From the NCBI GenBank assembly GCA_002722795.1, contig PBMY01000007.1, forward strand, positions 1-45,388: DNA of 45,388 bases, read 5' to 3'. The position numbers were made by a program, and so were the translations under genes. The DNA comes from Crocinitomicaceae bacterium. GTDB lineage: Bacteria; Bacteroidota; Bacteroidia; Flavobacteriales_D; Sanyastnellaceae. Every line of letters starts with the position of its first letter. Within the stretch, counting starts at the first letter, position 1. Below the pieces are notes generated by a model. It was not told the origin of the DNA. It did not search any database and was given only the letters and a program-made list of their open reading frames with translations. Of this stretch, positions 24,808 to 33,729 are shown piece after piece.

Positions 24808-24938
24808 TATAACATTTCTTAAATCTTTTACGGCGGTTAATTCGTTGTTGGGATTAATTGCTTCACTATTTTTGACGACATTCAAAAACAAACAATATCT
24901 CTTTTTAAAAGAATAATTAAAACAGTTCAATAGCACTT

Positions 24939-25391
24939 ATGAAAAAATTAATTTTACCGTTTATTGCTTTTGTGGCAATTGGTTGTTCAGCACCTGCAGA
25001 GTCTAAACCTAAGGTTGTTGAAGAGATGACAGTTGAGGAAATTAATGCTGAAAGAGGTAATCCATGTGACTGCATAGAATCAAAACTTGCAACCATAGAT
25101 GGATTTATTCAGGATGTTAAGTCTGAAGCTTTCGCTACATCAGAAATTTTAAATAAAGCACTTGCAACAACTATGGATGGTTGTTTGGCAACAACTGGTC
25201 ATGTTGAAGCCGACCTTGCATGGGCTCAACAATTAAAAGATTGCGAATCATTTGGTGCAATCACAGAAGTAATGATTGAAGTGAAAAATGCTGTTATGTC
25301 ACTCAAGGAGAAAGAGCAAAGTGAGTTTATTGAGGACTTAGATGATGGAGCAACTAAAGTATTAGATAAACTTCAGGAAAGCGCTAATTAA
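24939..25391 (+). CDS. Small lipoprotein of unknown function
   Basis: A 150-residue lipoprotein with lipobox VAIGCS (Cys16), followed by an acidic, alpha-helical domain containing conserved-looking cysteines: GNPCDCIESK, MDGCLATTG and LKDCESFG. I recognise no family. The predicted structure is mostly helical, ending in KEKEQSEFIEDLDDGATKVL. It is convergent with xseB and overlaps its stop region by 4 bp. Confidence 0.75.
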   Translation: MKKLILPFIAFVAIGCSAPAESKPKVVEEMTVEEINAERGNPCDCIESKLATIDGFIQDVKSEAFATSEILNKALATTMDGCLATTGHVEADLAWAQQLKDCESFGAITEVMIEVKNAVMSLKEKEQSEFIEDLDDGATKVLDKLQESAN

Positions 25392-25609
25392 TCTCCTAGA
25401 CCAAGCTTTTTTATAACTGAGTTTACTTTTTGCTCAGTACTAGTTAGTCTGCTATTGCATGACTCTAATAATTCTGAAGCTCTTTTGATAGAATCAGTAA
25501 GTTGATCTATTGAAAGGGCTTCGTCTTGTAATGAATTTAATATTGAATTTAGTTCTTTTACAGCGTCATCATATGATAGCTCATCAACTTTCTTATTTTC
25601 CATTCTCAT
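25388..25609 (-). CDS. xseB: Exodeoxyribonuclease VII small subunit
   Basis: A 73-residue protein of the XseB family. Its body SYDDAVKELNSILNSLQDEA followed by SIDQLTDSIKRASELL is the standard coiled hairpin that binds XseA. The start may be this ATG or a second one two codons on (25603). It overlaps the end of xseA by 17 bp, so the two subunits are translationally coupled. Confidence 0.93.
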   Translation of the reverse strand: MRMENKKVDELSYDDAVKELNSILNSLQDEALSIDQLTDSIKRASELLESCNSRLTSTEQKVNSVIKKLGLGD

Positions 25610-26852
25610 TCTTTTTTAATTCATTAATAGTTGCGGAAAATTCCCCGTCTTTAAGTTGTACATCAACACAATCATCTTTTTGAATATTATTAATGCTAGG
25701 TACTGATATTCCTTTAAGTCTTACAATACTATACCCTCTTGCAAGTGTGTTGTCAGGGTGTAATAATTTAATTGTTTTTTTAATATTAGAAATCGCTTCT
25801 TTCTGTTTTCCCACTACTCGTTCAAATTCTCTTTTTAAATCAATTCTAATTTGAGAAAGATCAGCCTTTTTTTCAAGAATAATTTTTAACGCAAGTTCTC
25901 TGATGATAAGTTTGGCCTTATCTAAATAACGCTGTTCTCTAAAAATTGCAGTCTGACTTCTAGTGCCAACTTTAGTAGCGATTTCAATTAGTAATGAAGC
26001 AAATGCATTAGCTCTTTCAACTATAAAATCTCCTACATCAGTAGGGGTTTTAAAATATTGGTGAGCAACAATGTCAGAAACACATAAATCGTTTTCATGG
26101 CCAATACCAGTTAATACAGGCGTCTGACAATTCCCTATTGAAATGGCTAAATCCAAATTATTAAAGCAATCTAAATCTAGTGGAGACCCACCTCCACGAA
26201 CTAAAACTATAGCATCGTGTTTGTTTGAATCTGCAAGCTGAATTGCTTCAATAATTTTTGAAGCAGCTTCAACACCTTGTACTGGTGCAGAGTACACATC
26301 AATTTCAAACCTGAATCTCCACTCATTGTGTACTACATGGTGTGCGAAATCCCTAAATCCAGATGTTCCTGGAGAACCAATAAGTGCAATGTTGTGTACG
26401 ACTATTGGAAGTTCTTTTTCCTTATTTAATTTGTCTATTCCTTCCTTCTTTACATGCTCTATAGTTTCCTTTTTGCGTCTTTCAAGCTCACCTATAATAA
26501 AGCTTAAATCAATCTCACTAATAGAAAGACTCAGGCCATATACTTCATGAAATGTTACTCTACATAAGAATACTATTTCCGACCCTTTACTTAATACAGT
26601 ATAAGTGTCCTCAGCAAGTTGAGATTTTATCGAACGCATAGCACTAGACCAAATAGTGCCTCTTATTGCAGCTTTACGTATACCATTCTTCTCCTCCACA
26701 AAATCTACATAGACATGTCCGGTTTTGCTTTTAGTAATATTCGCAATTTCAGCTTTTACCCAAAACCCAATATCACCTGCTTTAGTTTCAAGGGTATTTT
26801 TAATACTCCTGTTTAACTGATAAAGGGTATAGATCTTCTTTTCAATCGTCAT
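25593..26852 (-). CDS. xseA: Exodeoxyribonuclease VII large subunit
   Basis: A 419-residue XseA, the catalytic subunit of exonuclease VII, which degrades single-stranded DNA in both directions. The N-terminal OB-fold (about 1-110) begins YTLYQLNRSIKNTLE and includes GHVYVDFVEE. The catalytic domain contains IALIGSPGTSGFRDF (about 155-169), VRGGGSPLDLDCFNN (about 219-233) and IGHENDLCVSDIVA, the standard blocks. A coiled-coil region follows from about 285. The C-terminal LHPDNTLARGYSIVRL block is typical. Overlaps xseB. Confidence 0.95.
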   Translation of the reverse strand: MTIEKKIYTLYQLNRSIKNTLETKAGDIGFWVKAEIANITKSKTGHVYVDFVEEKNGIRKAAIRGTIWSSAMRSIKSQLAEDTYTVLSKGSEIVFLCRVTFHEVYGLSLSISEIDLSFIIGELERRKKETIEHVKKEGIDKLNKEKELPIVVHNIALIGSPGTSGFRDFAHHVVHNEWRFRFEIDVYSAPVQGVEAASKIIEAIQLADSNKHDAIVLVRGGGSPLDLDCFNNLDLAISIGNCQTPVLTGIGHENDLCVSDIVAHQYFKTPTDVGDFIVERANAFASLLIEIATKVGTRSQTAIFREQRYLDKAKLIIRELALKIILEKKADLSQIRIDLKREFERVVGKQKEAISNIKKTIKLLHPDNTLARGYSIVRLKGISVPSINNIQKDDCVDVQLKDGEFSATINELKKNENGK

Positions 26853-26882
26853 AGGCCAAACTTAGTTTGGTATTACAACCTT

Positions 26883-27674
26883 TCAAGTTTTAGGAGCAAA
26901 TTGATCAAGATTTGTAGGAATGAATTGAACTAGCTGCAATCCTTCTATATTATTTGAGGTTGGAACAAATACAGTTGCTCCAGAAAGACAAAAATTTGAA
27001 GAGTTTAGCTTACCATCAATAGAACAAACATTGAGGCGCCCATTAGTATGCGCATTCCAAACAATACCATCAGAGTCTGCTATAGGGTTTGATATTCGAC
27101 CTATTTCAATAACACTTTCATGAATACCTTCTGTAAGAGAAATAGCAGTAGCGTGATGCGAGTCTCCGTTGTTTCCATGAGCTAGATTCACGGCCAAACC
27201 AGCCATGTAAAATGCAACATCACCTGCGCCAATTGTAGGAGCAGACCATGTTGCTGTAAATATACCAATTACGAGTGGGTCACTTTGTTCAACTATGTGT
27301 CGACCGTCTACATCTTCTAATTGTACGTTGGTTCCTAGGTTGGAGAATGATCTAGCATTTGAACCGTCGCTGTGTACTGCTGTAGCTTGAAAACCAAATG
27401 CTTCAGCGTTGTCATCTGTAACTATAAATGAAACAAAGTAGTCATTTCCCGGCATGTATTCTTCAACTTCATTTCCTTCAGAATCCATTATCACAATGTT
27501 GCTCAAAGTATTTACACCAATAACTGGTGAATGGCAATGAGTACATGATTGTACTGAGCCTGGTGCTCCAGTTCTGTCTTTGTTTTGCTCTTCAGCAACG
27601 CCATTGTGATGTGACATTAAAGAAAACGATGCAATAAATGCAAATGGTAGGAATGCTGTAATCTTTAATTTCAT
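26883..27674 (-). CDS. Exported Reeler/choice-of-anchor-V protein with CxxCH motif
   Basis: A 263-residue exported protein (signal peptide within the first 20 residues). RTGAPGSVQSCTHCHSP (from about residue 34) is the haem-binding-type start with Cys44-Cys47-His48, typical of Bacteroidota 'choice-of-anchor V' proteins that carry a Reeler-like beta sandwich (YFVSFIVTDDNAEAFGFQAT). HIVEQSD and FTATWSAPTIGAGDVAFYMA fit that domain. The C-terminal part resembles a type-IX sorting domain (NPIADSDGIVWNAHTNGRLN). It is divergent from the OB-fold gene by 39 bp. Confidence 0.8.
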   Translation of the reverse strand: MKLKITAFLPFAFIASFSLMSHHNGVAEEQNKDRTGAPGSVQSCTHCHSPVIGVNTLSNIVIMDSEGNEVEEYMPGNDYFVSFIVTDDNAEAFGFQATAVHSDGSNARSFSNLGTNVQLEDVDGRHIVEQSDPLVIGIFTATWSAPTIGAGDVAFYMAGLAVNLAHGNNGDSHHATAISLTEGIHESVIEIGRISNPIADSDGIVWNAHTNGRLNVCSIDGKLNSSNFCLSGATVFVPTSNNIEGLQLVQFIPTNLDQFAPKT

Positions 27675-27713
27675 ACAGCTAAATATACATTAATGTGCTT
27701 ACTTTAGTGGATT

Positions 27714-28102
27714 ATGAGTTTAAGATTGAAAGTTTTGAATTTGTGTCTGTTTCTAGCAATTGGAGGAATCGTATTTGGGATACTCTTGCTAAAGACATCT
27801 CACACTGATTTTTCATCTCAGGATCCAATCGCAGAATTTGAAGCTCACGAGTTCAATCACTTTGTTTCGTCACTTAACGAAGCTGAAAGGGGAGAGTTTG
27901 GGAATAATGTTTATGCTGTATATGGTAAAGTGGAATCCATTTCACAAACAGGATTTATACTTAAAGGTGGGATAGTGTGTACGACAGCAGATAGTACAGA
28001 TTTGGGCTTAAAAAAGAAGAGCAAGTAAGTATAAAAGGAAGGTTTATTTCCTTAGACGAATTGTTTGGCGAAATAAGGTTAGACCACGTCGTGGCCCTTT
28101 GA
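27714..28102 (+). CDS. OB-fold (tRNA_anti-like) membrane-anchored protein, interrupted by a -1 frameshift
   Basis: The zero frame ends at 28028 (104 aa): an N-terminal membrane anchor LCLFLAIGGIVFGILLL, then YAVYGKVESISQTGFILKGG of the tRNA_anti-like OB family. The family's last strands are missing, but a -1 shift in the run A-AAA-AAG at 28010-28016 restores KKEEQVSIKGRFISLDELFG and continues EIRLDHVVAL to a TGA at 28100-28102. That C-terminus matches the usual VTIKGR...L block. Interpretations are a true one-base loss in a six-A run, a sequencing error, or slippage/programmed frameshifting. The restored frame overlaps the convergent gene by 24 bp. Confidence 0.75.
28010..28016 (+). promoter_or_regulatory. 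A-AAA-AAG slippery heptamer at the frameshift
   Basis: The zero-frame codons TTA AAA AAG give the heptamer A-AAA-AAG, the strongest known bacterial -1 slippery sequence (as in E. coli dnaX). A -1 slip here exactly restores the family C-terminus. I see no obvious strong stem-loop or Shine-Dalgarno stimulator next to it, so function is unproven. Confidence 0.45.
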
Positions 28103-28324
28103 TTTGGCAGCGTCCAAAAATTGGTAAGTAACAAATATCTTCCAACCTACTATAGACTTGTCTAAGGTTGTGAGCTTCATAAGATCGGGTTTCCTGTAAA
28201 TCTTAGGAAGTAATGCTTTGTTAATAGCACTCAGGCTTTTCCAAAAAGTGTAATTCATCTTCCCCAAAGTTAGTTTCAACACATCCAAGTGAGAAATTAT
28301 TTTAAGCCATCTCATAAAAGGCAT
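28079..28324 (-). CDS. Small conserved-looking protein
   Basis: An 81-residue basic protein: MPFMRWLKIISHLDVLKLTL, GKMNYTFWKSLSAINKALLP, then KIYRKPDLMKLTTLDKSIVG. The pattern of basic helices with MNYTFWKSL and KLTTLDKSIVG is reminiscent of short uncharacterised Bacteroidota proteins, though I cannot name a family. It has no signal peptide. It is convergent with the OB-fold gene and divergent from the 28347 gene (22-bp gap). Confidence 0.65.
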   Translation of the reverse strand: MPFMRWLKIISHLDVLKLTLGKMNYTFWKSLSAINKALLPKIYRKPDLMKLTTLDKSIVGWKIFVTYQFLDAAKSKGHDVV

Positions 28325-28346
28325 CTGTAAAAGAGAAATTTGTTTA

Positions 28347-29174
28347 ATGAGTTCAAACGAAAATAAGTTTTACCGCTTTGATAGAATTTTGCTCTTTACT
28401 CTTGTTGTATTAGGCTGTTCAAGCGGAATGGTCGCTCTAGTATCAACACCAGTTGATATAATTAAGACTCCTGCAAGACTGTCTTTTCCGGAACCACTAC
28501 AAAAAGTAAAGGGTTACGATACTCCAACAAAATCTCTTTCGGTTACCCCTACAAAACAAGAAGTTGAAGATGTAGCTACTGTAGAAAATGTAGTTGAGGA
28601 TGAGAATGTGCCATTAGGTTCATTGTTACCGTGTAGTTGTTGCAAGAAAACGATCAGAGTACCAAGAAACCCATATACTCGACACCAAACTGCTGCTCGT
28701 GCTTTACCAAATAGTTTTTTTATTAATAATGATAGTGATATAAGATATGGTTTGGGCGTAAATAAGCTAGTAGAGGTGACTAATGGTAGAGGTTTTAGGA
28801 TAGACAGGTTGAGACACAGTAAAGCAATGCTTTTGCCTGAAGTAAGAGATCTTTTGATTGAAATGGGGAATGCATATGCTGATGCACTTGAGGGTACAGA
28901 TTCTGAAGGCACAGTTTTCAGAGTTACATCTTTGACTCGAACTGACGAACAACAGAGAAAGCTGGCTAGAAGAAACAGAAATGCTACTAGGGGTGAATCG
29001 ACACATAGTTATGGCGCTTCATTTGACATTGCTTTTATGGATAGACCAAACGAGAAAGCAAACTGTAGCCGCCCTACAAGAGAGATTCAAAAACTGTTGA
29101 TTAAATACCAAAAAGCAGGGCGCATTTTAATAATCCCCGAAGGCGGGTGCATGCACATAACTCTAATTCGATAA
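28347..29174 (+). CDS. DUF5715 peptidase-M15-like (D-Ala-D-Ala carboxypeptidase-type) protein
   Basis: A 275-residue protein with an N-terminal membrane segment (about 13-33), an extended linker and a LAS-type metallopeptidase domain. The zinc-ligand pattern is visible: His220 and Asp227 in STHSYGASFDIA and His270 in CMHIT; Glu265 upstream could be the general base. VTSLTRTDEQQRKLARRN is the typical lead-in block of this family. It likely trims peptidoglycan peptides in the periplasm. LPCSCCKKT (96-101) is a cysteine cluster of unknown role. Confidence 0.8.
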   Translation: MSSNENKFYRFDRILLFTLVVLGCSSGMVALVSTPVDIIKTPARLSFPEPLQKVKGYDTPTKSLSVTPTKQEVEDVATVENVVEDENVPLGSLLPCSCCKKTIRVPRNPYTRHQTAARALPNSFFINNDSDIRYGLGVNKLVEVTNGRGFRIDRLRHSKAMLLPEVRDLLIEMGNAYADALEGTDSEGTVFRVTSLTRTDEQQRKLARRNRNATRGESTHSYGASFDIAFMDRPNEKANCSRPTREIQKLLIKYQKAGRILIIPEGGCMHITLIR

Positions 29175-29177
29175 GTA

Positions 29178-30584
29178 TTAGTTGAGGACTTTTTGTATGC
29201 CTAAACCCTCTACTTCTATAAAGTAGATTCCGTGTGAACTTCCTAGATCTAAAGTATTAGAATTTCCTGAACAAACTATTCTTCCTGTAATATCTCTAGC
29301 AACCCATTGTGTGTTCATTGGTACACCTAAAAGAGTAGTAATTCCGTTTTGGGATGGGTTTGGTGCAAGTGCCCATGAAGTTTTACCATAAGCAAACTCG
29401 CTTACTGATTCAGGAACACAATCCTCATGAAATTGATCAAGCCATAATAGTCCTACCATTATTGAAGGTCCAGCACAATCGCCGTGACCAAGAGCTCCGC
29501 CATCGTAAATAGTAACATTTTCAGCTCCATTTTCAATCATGAAATCGTATGCTGATAGAGCATTTTCAGGGTAAACTACATCGTCTTCATTGCAGTAATA
29601 CATCTGCATGTGACAAGTAGGAACCCAATTGTGACAATCATTATCTGCTGCAGCTACCATATATGGGTGGTTTTGTCCGCTTAAAATTTCGTCTACTATT
29701 CCTGGCTGAAGTAATTCTTCTGATAGTGTTGGTAATTGAGCGTTGATTTCACTAGCGCTAGTCTCTCCATCAAACATATCAGGAAGCATGCTAGCATATG
29801 GTTCTTGGAAAATTTCACTCAAATCATTATAAATATTTCCGTAGAAACTGTTCCATCCAATTACGTTGTAAGCAAAGTAAGCAGGAGAAGGATAAGCGTC
29901 AACAAAAACAGAAAGAGGTCCTTGTACTTCAGACATGTTATATGGTCCAGCTTGTGGTGCACACGCGGTCACCTCATATGTTTCAGACCAGTTTTCTTGA
30001 ATTTCTCTAGCCATTGCCATTGCAGAGTGGCCACCCTGAGAATATCCTGAAATGAATTGCTCGTCATTAAATGCAAACCCTAATTCCTCACCAAGATTGG
30101 CAACTGCTTCTAGCATATAAATCCCTGCTTCAGCCTCAGATTCTGAATGAATGTATGGGTGCATTAATTCAGATACTCCAAGCCCAACGTAATCAGGCAT
30201 AAGAGTAATATATCCCGGACTAGACATTAAATATCCAAGAGTTGCCTCAAAAGGCATAAAAGAAGGAGCTTGGTCTCTTACAAAAATAGTTCCGTGCATG
30301 TATGTATGTACGGGTAGATTGCATGACTCTGGAAACTCAGTTGGCAGGAACATTGCTCCACTAACTTCTATAGTTTCACCCATGTAAGGCATTGTATATA
30401 TAATTCTGTATGCTTGAACGCCATATTCAGCTGTATAAACATTTGCTGGTATACCAAGCGAAGCTGCTAGAGCTGAAATGTTTGCAGCTGAATAATAGTT
30501 TATAAGCTCGTATGATGTTTGGCCTAAAGAAGTAGAACAAATAATCAGTAAAGCTGTAGAAAGTGTGAGTAGCTTTTTTTTCAT
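29178..30584 (-). CDS. Secreted alpha/beta hydrolase with type-IX sorting domain
   Basis: A 468-residue exported protein: signal peptide (1-21), alpha/beta hydrolase domain (about 60-390) and a C-terminal sorting domain (from about 400, WALAPNPSQNGITTLLGVP). The catalytic triad is legible: nucleophile Ser182 in SGYSQGGHSA, Asp335 in EDDVVYP and His367 in GALGHGDCAG. Cys residues near the active region may form disulfides. It resembles secretory-lipase/esterase proteins with broad substrate range. It probably leaves the cell through the type IX system, whose genes are not in the window. Convergent with the DUF5715 gene, 3-bp gap. Confidence 0.88.
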   Translation of the reverse strand: MKKKLLTLSTALLIICSTSLGQTSYELINYYSAANISALAASLGIPANVYTAEYGVQAYRIIYTMPYMGETIEVSGAMFLPTEFPESCNLPVHTYMHGTIFVRDQAPSFMPFEATLGYLMSSPGYITLMPDYVGLGVSELMHPYIHSESEAEAGIYMLEAVANLGEELGFAFNDEQFISGYSQGGHSAMAMAREIQENWSETYEVTACAPQAGPYNMSEVQGPLSVFVDAYPSPAYFAYNVIGWNSFYGNIYNDLSEIFQEPYASMLPDMFDGETSASEINAQLPTLSEELLQPGIVDEILSGQNHPYMVAAADNDCHNWVPTCHMQMYYCNEDDVVYPENALSAYDFMIENGAENVTIYDGGALGHGDCAGPSIMVGLLWLDQFHEDCVPESVSEFAYGKTSWALAPNPSQNGITTLLGVPMNTQWVARDITGRIVCSGNSNTLDLGSSHGIYFIEVEGLGIQKVLN

Positions 30585-30593
30585 CTCACCATT

Positions 30594-31982
30594 TTAAAGG
30601 TGAATCACCTCATCATAAGCTGCAGCTGCTGCCTCCATAACTGCCTCAGAAAGAGTCGGGTGGGGGTGAATTGTCTTAATTAATTCGTGCCCGGTGGTTT
30701 CCAATTTACGAACAGCAACGAGTTCGGCAACCATTTCAGTCACATTTGCTCCAATCATATGACCACCAAGAAGTTCGCCATACTTTGCATCGAATATGAG
30801 TTTAACAAAACCATCCTTATGTCCGGCTGCACTTGCTTTACCTGATGCAGAAAATGGGAAGTTTCCAATTTTCACATCGTAACCAGCGTCTTTAGCAGCT
30901 TTCTCAGTCATGCCGACAGAAGCGACCTCTGGCGAGCAGTAAGTACAACCTGGGATATTTCCGTAATCGAGTACATCTGGGGTTTGGCCTGCAATTTTTT
31001 CAACACAGATAATTCCCTCAGCAGAGGCAACGTGTGCAAGGGCAGATCCAGGCACGCAATCTCCAATAGCGTAATAGCCTGGGATGTTTGTTGCGTAGTA
31101 ATCGTTGACAATGATTTTGCCTTTGTCCGTTACGATGCCAACATCTTCAAGACCTATGTTTTCGATGTTTGCAACAACACCAACAGCTGAAAGAACGACA
31201 TCGCATTCGATTTTTTCTTCACCTTTCTTTGTTTTCACTATAACAACACAACCCTTTCCTGATGTGTCAACTGAAATAACTTCTGAAGAAGTCTTAATGT
31301 TTATTCCTTGCTTCTTGAATGAACGTTCAAGTTGCTTACTTACATCCATGTCCTCAACAGGAACGATTCGGTTTTGATATTCAACAACTGTTACATCTGT
31401 ACCAATTGAGTTGTAGAAATATGCAAACTCCACGCCTATTGCACCAGACCCAACTACTACCATTTTCTTTGGCAGTTCTTTAAGTGTCATTGCTTCTCTA
31501 TAGCCTATGATTTTCTTACCGTCCTGAGGTAGGTTTGGTAGGGCTCTAGATCGAGCTCCAGTAGCAATAATAATGTGTGGAGCTTCAAGAACTTGAGTTG
31601 CCCCTTCGTTAGTAGTTACTTCTAGCTTTTTGCCAGGAAGTACTTTTCCAGAACCCATGATTACGTCGACCTTGTTCTTCTTTAAAAGGAAAGTTACACC
31701 CTTAGACATTCCATCTGCTACGCCTCTACTTCTTCCAACCATACCAGAGAAGTCGGCTTTGGGTTTTGATACTTTAATACCGTAGTCACTTGCGTGATTT
31801 ATGTAGTCAAAAACGTTTGCACTCTTTAAAAGAGCCTTTGTAGGAATACATCCCCAGTTTAAACAAATTCCGCCTAACGCTTCGCGTTCAACAACAGCAG
31901 TTTTAAGTCCAAGTTGTGAAGCTCTAATAGCTGTAACATAGCCTCCAGGGCCACTGCCTAATACAATTACGTCGTATTTCAT
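30594..31982 (-). CDS. lpd: Dihydrolipoyl dehydrogenase (E3)
   Basis: A 462-residue flavoprotein disulfide reductase that reoxidises lipoamide in 2-oxo acid dehydrogenase complexes. FAD-binding GSGPGG is at 9-14; the redox disulfide is Cys40-Cys45 in GGICLNWGCIPTKAL; a second Rossmann motif VVGSGAIGVEF binds NAD. The C-terminal dimer domain carries the catalytic His-Glu pair in HPHPTLSEAVMEA. It is divergent from adk. The fused E1 at 34669 could be its partner; no E2 gene is in the window. Confidence 0.97.
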   Translation of the reverse strand: MKYDVIVLGSGPGGYVTAIRASQLGLKTAVVEREALGGICLNWGCIPTKALLKSANVFDYINHASDYGIKVSKPKADFSGMVGRSRGVADGMSKGVTFLLKKNKVDVIMGSGKVLPGKKLEVTTNEGATQVLEAPHIIIATGARSRALPNLPQDGKKIIGYREAMTLKELPKKMVVVGSGAIGVEFAYFYNSIGTDVTVVEYQNRIVPVEDMDVSKQLERSFKKQGINIKTSSEVISVDTSGKGCVVIVKTKKGEEKIECDVVLSAVGVVANIENIGLEDVGIVTDKGKIIVNDYYATNIPGYYAIGDCVPGSALAHVASAEGIICVEKIAGQTPDVLDYGNIPGCTYCSPEVASVGMTEKAAKDAGYDVKIGNFPFSASGKASAAGHKDGFVKLIFDAKYGELLGGHMIGANVTEMVAELVAVRKLETTGHELIKTIHPHPTLSEAVMEAAAAAYDEVIHL

Positions 31983-32057
31983 AAATTGATTTCTTACTAA
32001 AGTAGTTTGAAGTGCGAAGTTAACTCTTGAAAGGTCATTATCGTGGCTTAGGTTGGC

Positions 32058-32065
32058 TACCTTTG
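32058..32065 (+). promoter_or_regulatory. Bacteroidota -7 promoter box (TACCTTTG) for adk
   Basis: TACCTTTG lies 18 bp before the adk ATG, an exact TAnnTTTG match. A TTG occurs 28 bp upstream, too far for standard spacing. Confidence 0.5.
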
Positions 32066-32083
32066 TAAATCTAAATTTAGAAT

Positions 32084-32653
32084 ATGCGAAATATTGTATT
32101 GTTTGGCCCTCCGGGTGCAGGTAAGGGAACGCAGAGTGAATTTTTAGTCAATCACTATGGGCTAGTACATCTAAGTACTGGGGACGTATTCCGCTACAAT
32201 ATCAAGAATGGAACGGAGCTTGGGAAATTGGCTCAATCATACATGGATCAAGGTAAGCTTGTGCCAGATGAGGTGACAATTTCAATGCTTAAAGCTGAGG
32301 TTGAAAAAAGCCCAAAAGCGAAGGGATTCATTTTTGACGGCTTCCCAAGAACAACTGCGCAGGCTAAAGCTTTGGATGCGTTTTTACTCGAACTTAGTGC
32401 TAGTGTAGAAGCAATGGTTGCTCTTGAAGTGCCTGAAGATGAACTTAAATTAAGATTGCTAGGTAGAGCTGAAACTAGCGGTAGATCTGATGATGCTGAT
32501 CCTAATGTAATCCAAAACAGAATAAATGTTTACAATGCTGAAACTGCTATTGTAGCTGATTTTTATAAAGTCGCTGGAAAGTATAAAGCTGTAAATGGTT
32601 TGGGTACGATTGAGGAAATTGCTGAGAGATTAGTTGAAGCAATCGACGGATAA
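32084..32653 (+). CDS. adk: Adenylate kinase
   Basis: A 189-residue enzyme interconverting ATP+AMP and 2 ADP. P-loop [10 protein letters not shown] starts at residue 8, LSTGDVFR follows as the AMP-site block, then [11 protein letters not shown]. The LID is the short form: [20 protein letters not shown] with no zinc-finger insert, as usual in this phylum. It starts a likely operon: adk, obg (11-bp gap), psuG (adjacent) and E1. Confidence 0.96.
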   Translation: MRNIVLFGPPGAGKGTQSEFLVNHYGLVHLSTGDVFRYNIKNGTELGKLAQSYMDQGKLVPDEVTISMLKAEVEKSPKAKGFIFDGFPRTTAQAKALDAFLLELSASVEAMVALEVPEDELKLRLLGRAETSGRSDDADPNVIQNRINVYNAETAIVADFYKVAGKYKAVNGLGTIEEIAERLVEAIDG

Positions 32654-32664
32654 TTCACCTTCAA

Positions 32665-33729
32665 ATGTCTACCCAAAACTTTGTCGATTATGTAAAAATT
32701 TGTTGCCGTTCTGGAAATGGCGGAGCAGGTTCTGTGCATATGCTTCGTGATAGAACTACTGCTAAGGGTGGCCCTGACGGAGGAGATGGAGGTCGAGGAG
32801 GACACATTATTGCAAAGGGTTCTAGAAATAAGTGGACTCTTCTGCATTTAAAATATCAAAGGCACATTATTGCAAGCCATGGAGGAGGTGGAAGTGGAAA
32901 TAGAAAGCAAGGAGCAGATGGAGATGATGTGATAATTGAGGTTCCTCTAGGTACAATTATCAAAGATGCAGATACAGAGGAATTGCTTTTCGAGATAACA
33001 GAGCACGACCAAGAAATAATCATAGTAAAAGGAGGTCGAGGAGGTTTAGGGAATGACCATTTTAAGTCACCTACTAATAGATCCCCTCAATATGCTCAAC
33101 CCGGCGAGGATGGGGTAGAGGAGTGGAAGATTTTAGAGCTTAAGATACTAGCTGATGTGGGACTTGTAGGTTTTCCAAATGCGGGAAAATCAACTCTCTT
33201 ATCTGTTGTAAGCGCGGCTAAACCTGAAATCGCCAATTACCCGTTCACTACACTTAGACCTAACCTTGGTATGGTGAGCTACAGGAATGATCGGTCATTC
33301 GTGATGGCTGATATTCCAGGAATTATTGAAGGGGCAGCTGAGGGAAAGGGTTTGGGCTTAAGGTTCCTGAGACACATTGAAAGAAATCCTGTTTTGCTAT
33401 TTTTAGTTCCTGCAGACGCTGATGATATTGTAGGAGAGTACAGGACTCTTCTTGGTGAATTGGAAAAGTTCAATCCTCAACTTTTGGATAAGCAAAGGAT
33501 TTTGGCAATTAGTAAGAGTGATATTTTAGACGATGAGCTTGAGTTTGAGATGAGAGCTGAACTTAAAAAAGAATCGCTCGATTTAGAACCACTTTTCTTC
33601 TCTTCTGTATCCCAAAAAAATCTAACACAGCTCAAAGATCTAATTTGGGTAGCTATTGACGACGCTAACCCTGACACTGGATTGTCTAAAGGGCTATTCG
33701 CACAACTACCAAAATCCATCAAAAAGTAA
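32665..33729 (+). CDS. obg: GTPase Obg/CgtA
   Basis: A 354-residue Obg. The glycine-rich Obg fold (1-158) has [14 protein letters not shown] and [19 protein letters not shown]. The G domain follows with GFPNAGKST (169-177), DIPGIIEGA (216-224) and a SKSDILDD guanine-specificity motif. It acts in large-subunit assembly and stress control. The C-terminal OCT domain is absent, giving a short tail, which is usual outside the Bacillus type. Confidence 0.95.
   Translation: MSTQNFVDYVKICCRSGNGGAGSVHMLRDRTTAKGGPDGGDGGRGGHIIAKGSRNKWTLLHLKYQRHIIASHGGGGSGNRKQGADGDDVIIEVPLGTIIKDADTEELLFEITEHDQEIIIVKGGRGGLGNDHFKSPTNRSPQYAQPGEDGVEEWKILELKILADVGLVGFPNAGKSTLLSVVSAAKPEIANYPFTTLRPNLGMVSYRNDRSFVMADIPGIIEGAAEGKGLGLRFLRHIERNPVLLFLVPADADDIVGEYRTLLGELEKFNPQLLDKQRILAISKSDILDDELEFEMRAELKKESLDLEPLFFSSVSQKNLTQLKDLIWVAIDDANPDTGLSKGLFAQLPKSIKK

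Noticed and set aside
29736-30050. Plus-strand open frames inside the secreted hydrolase gene
   Set aside because: They are antisense shadows with no signal or domain; the minus-strand gene has an intact triad.
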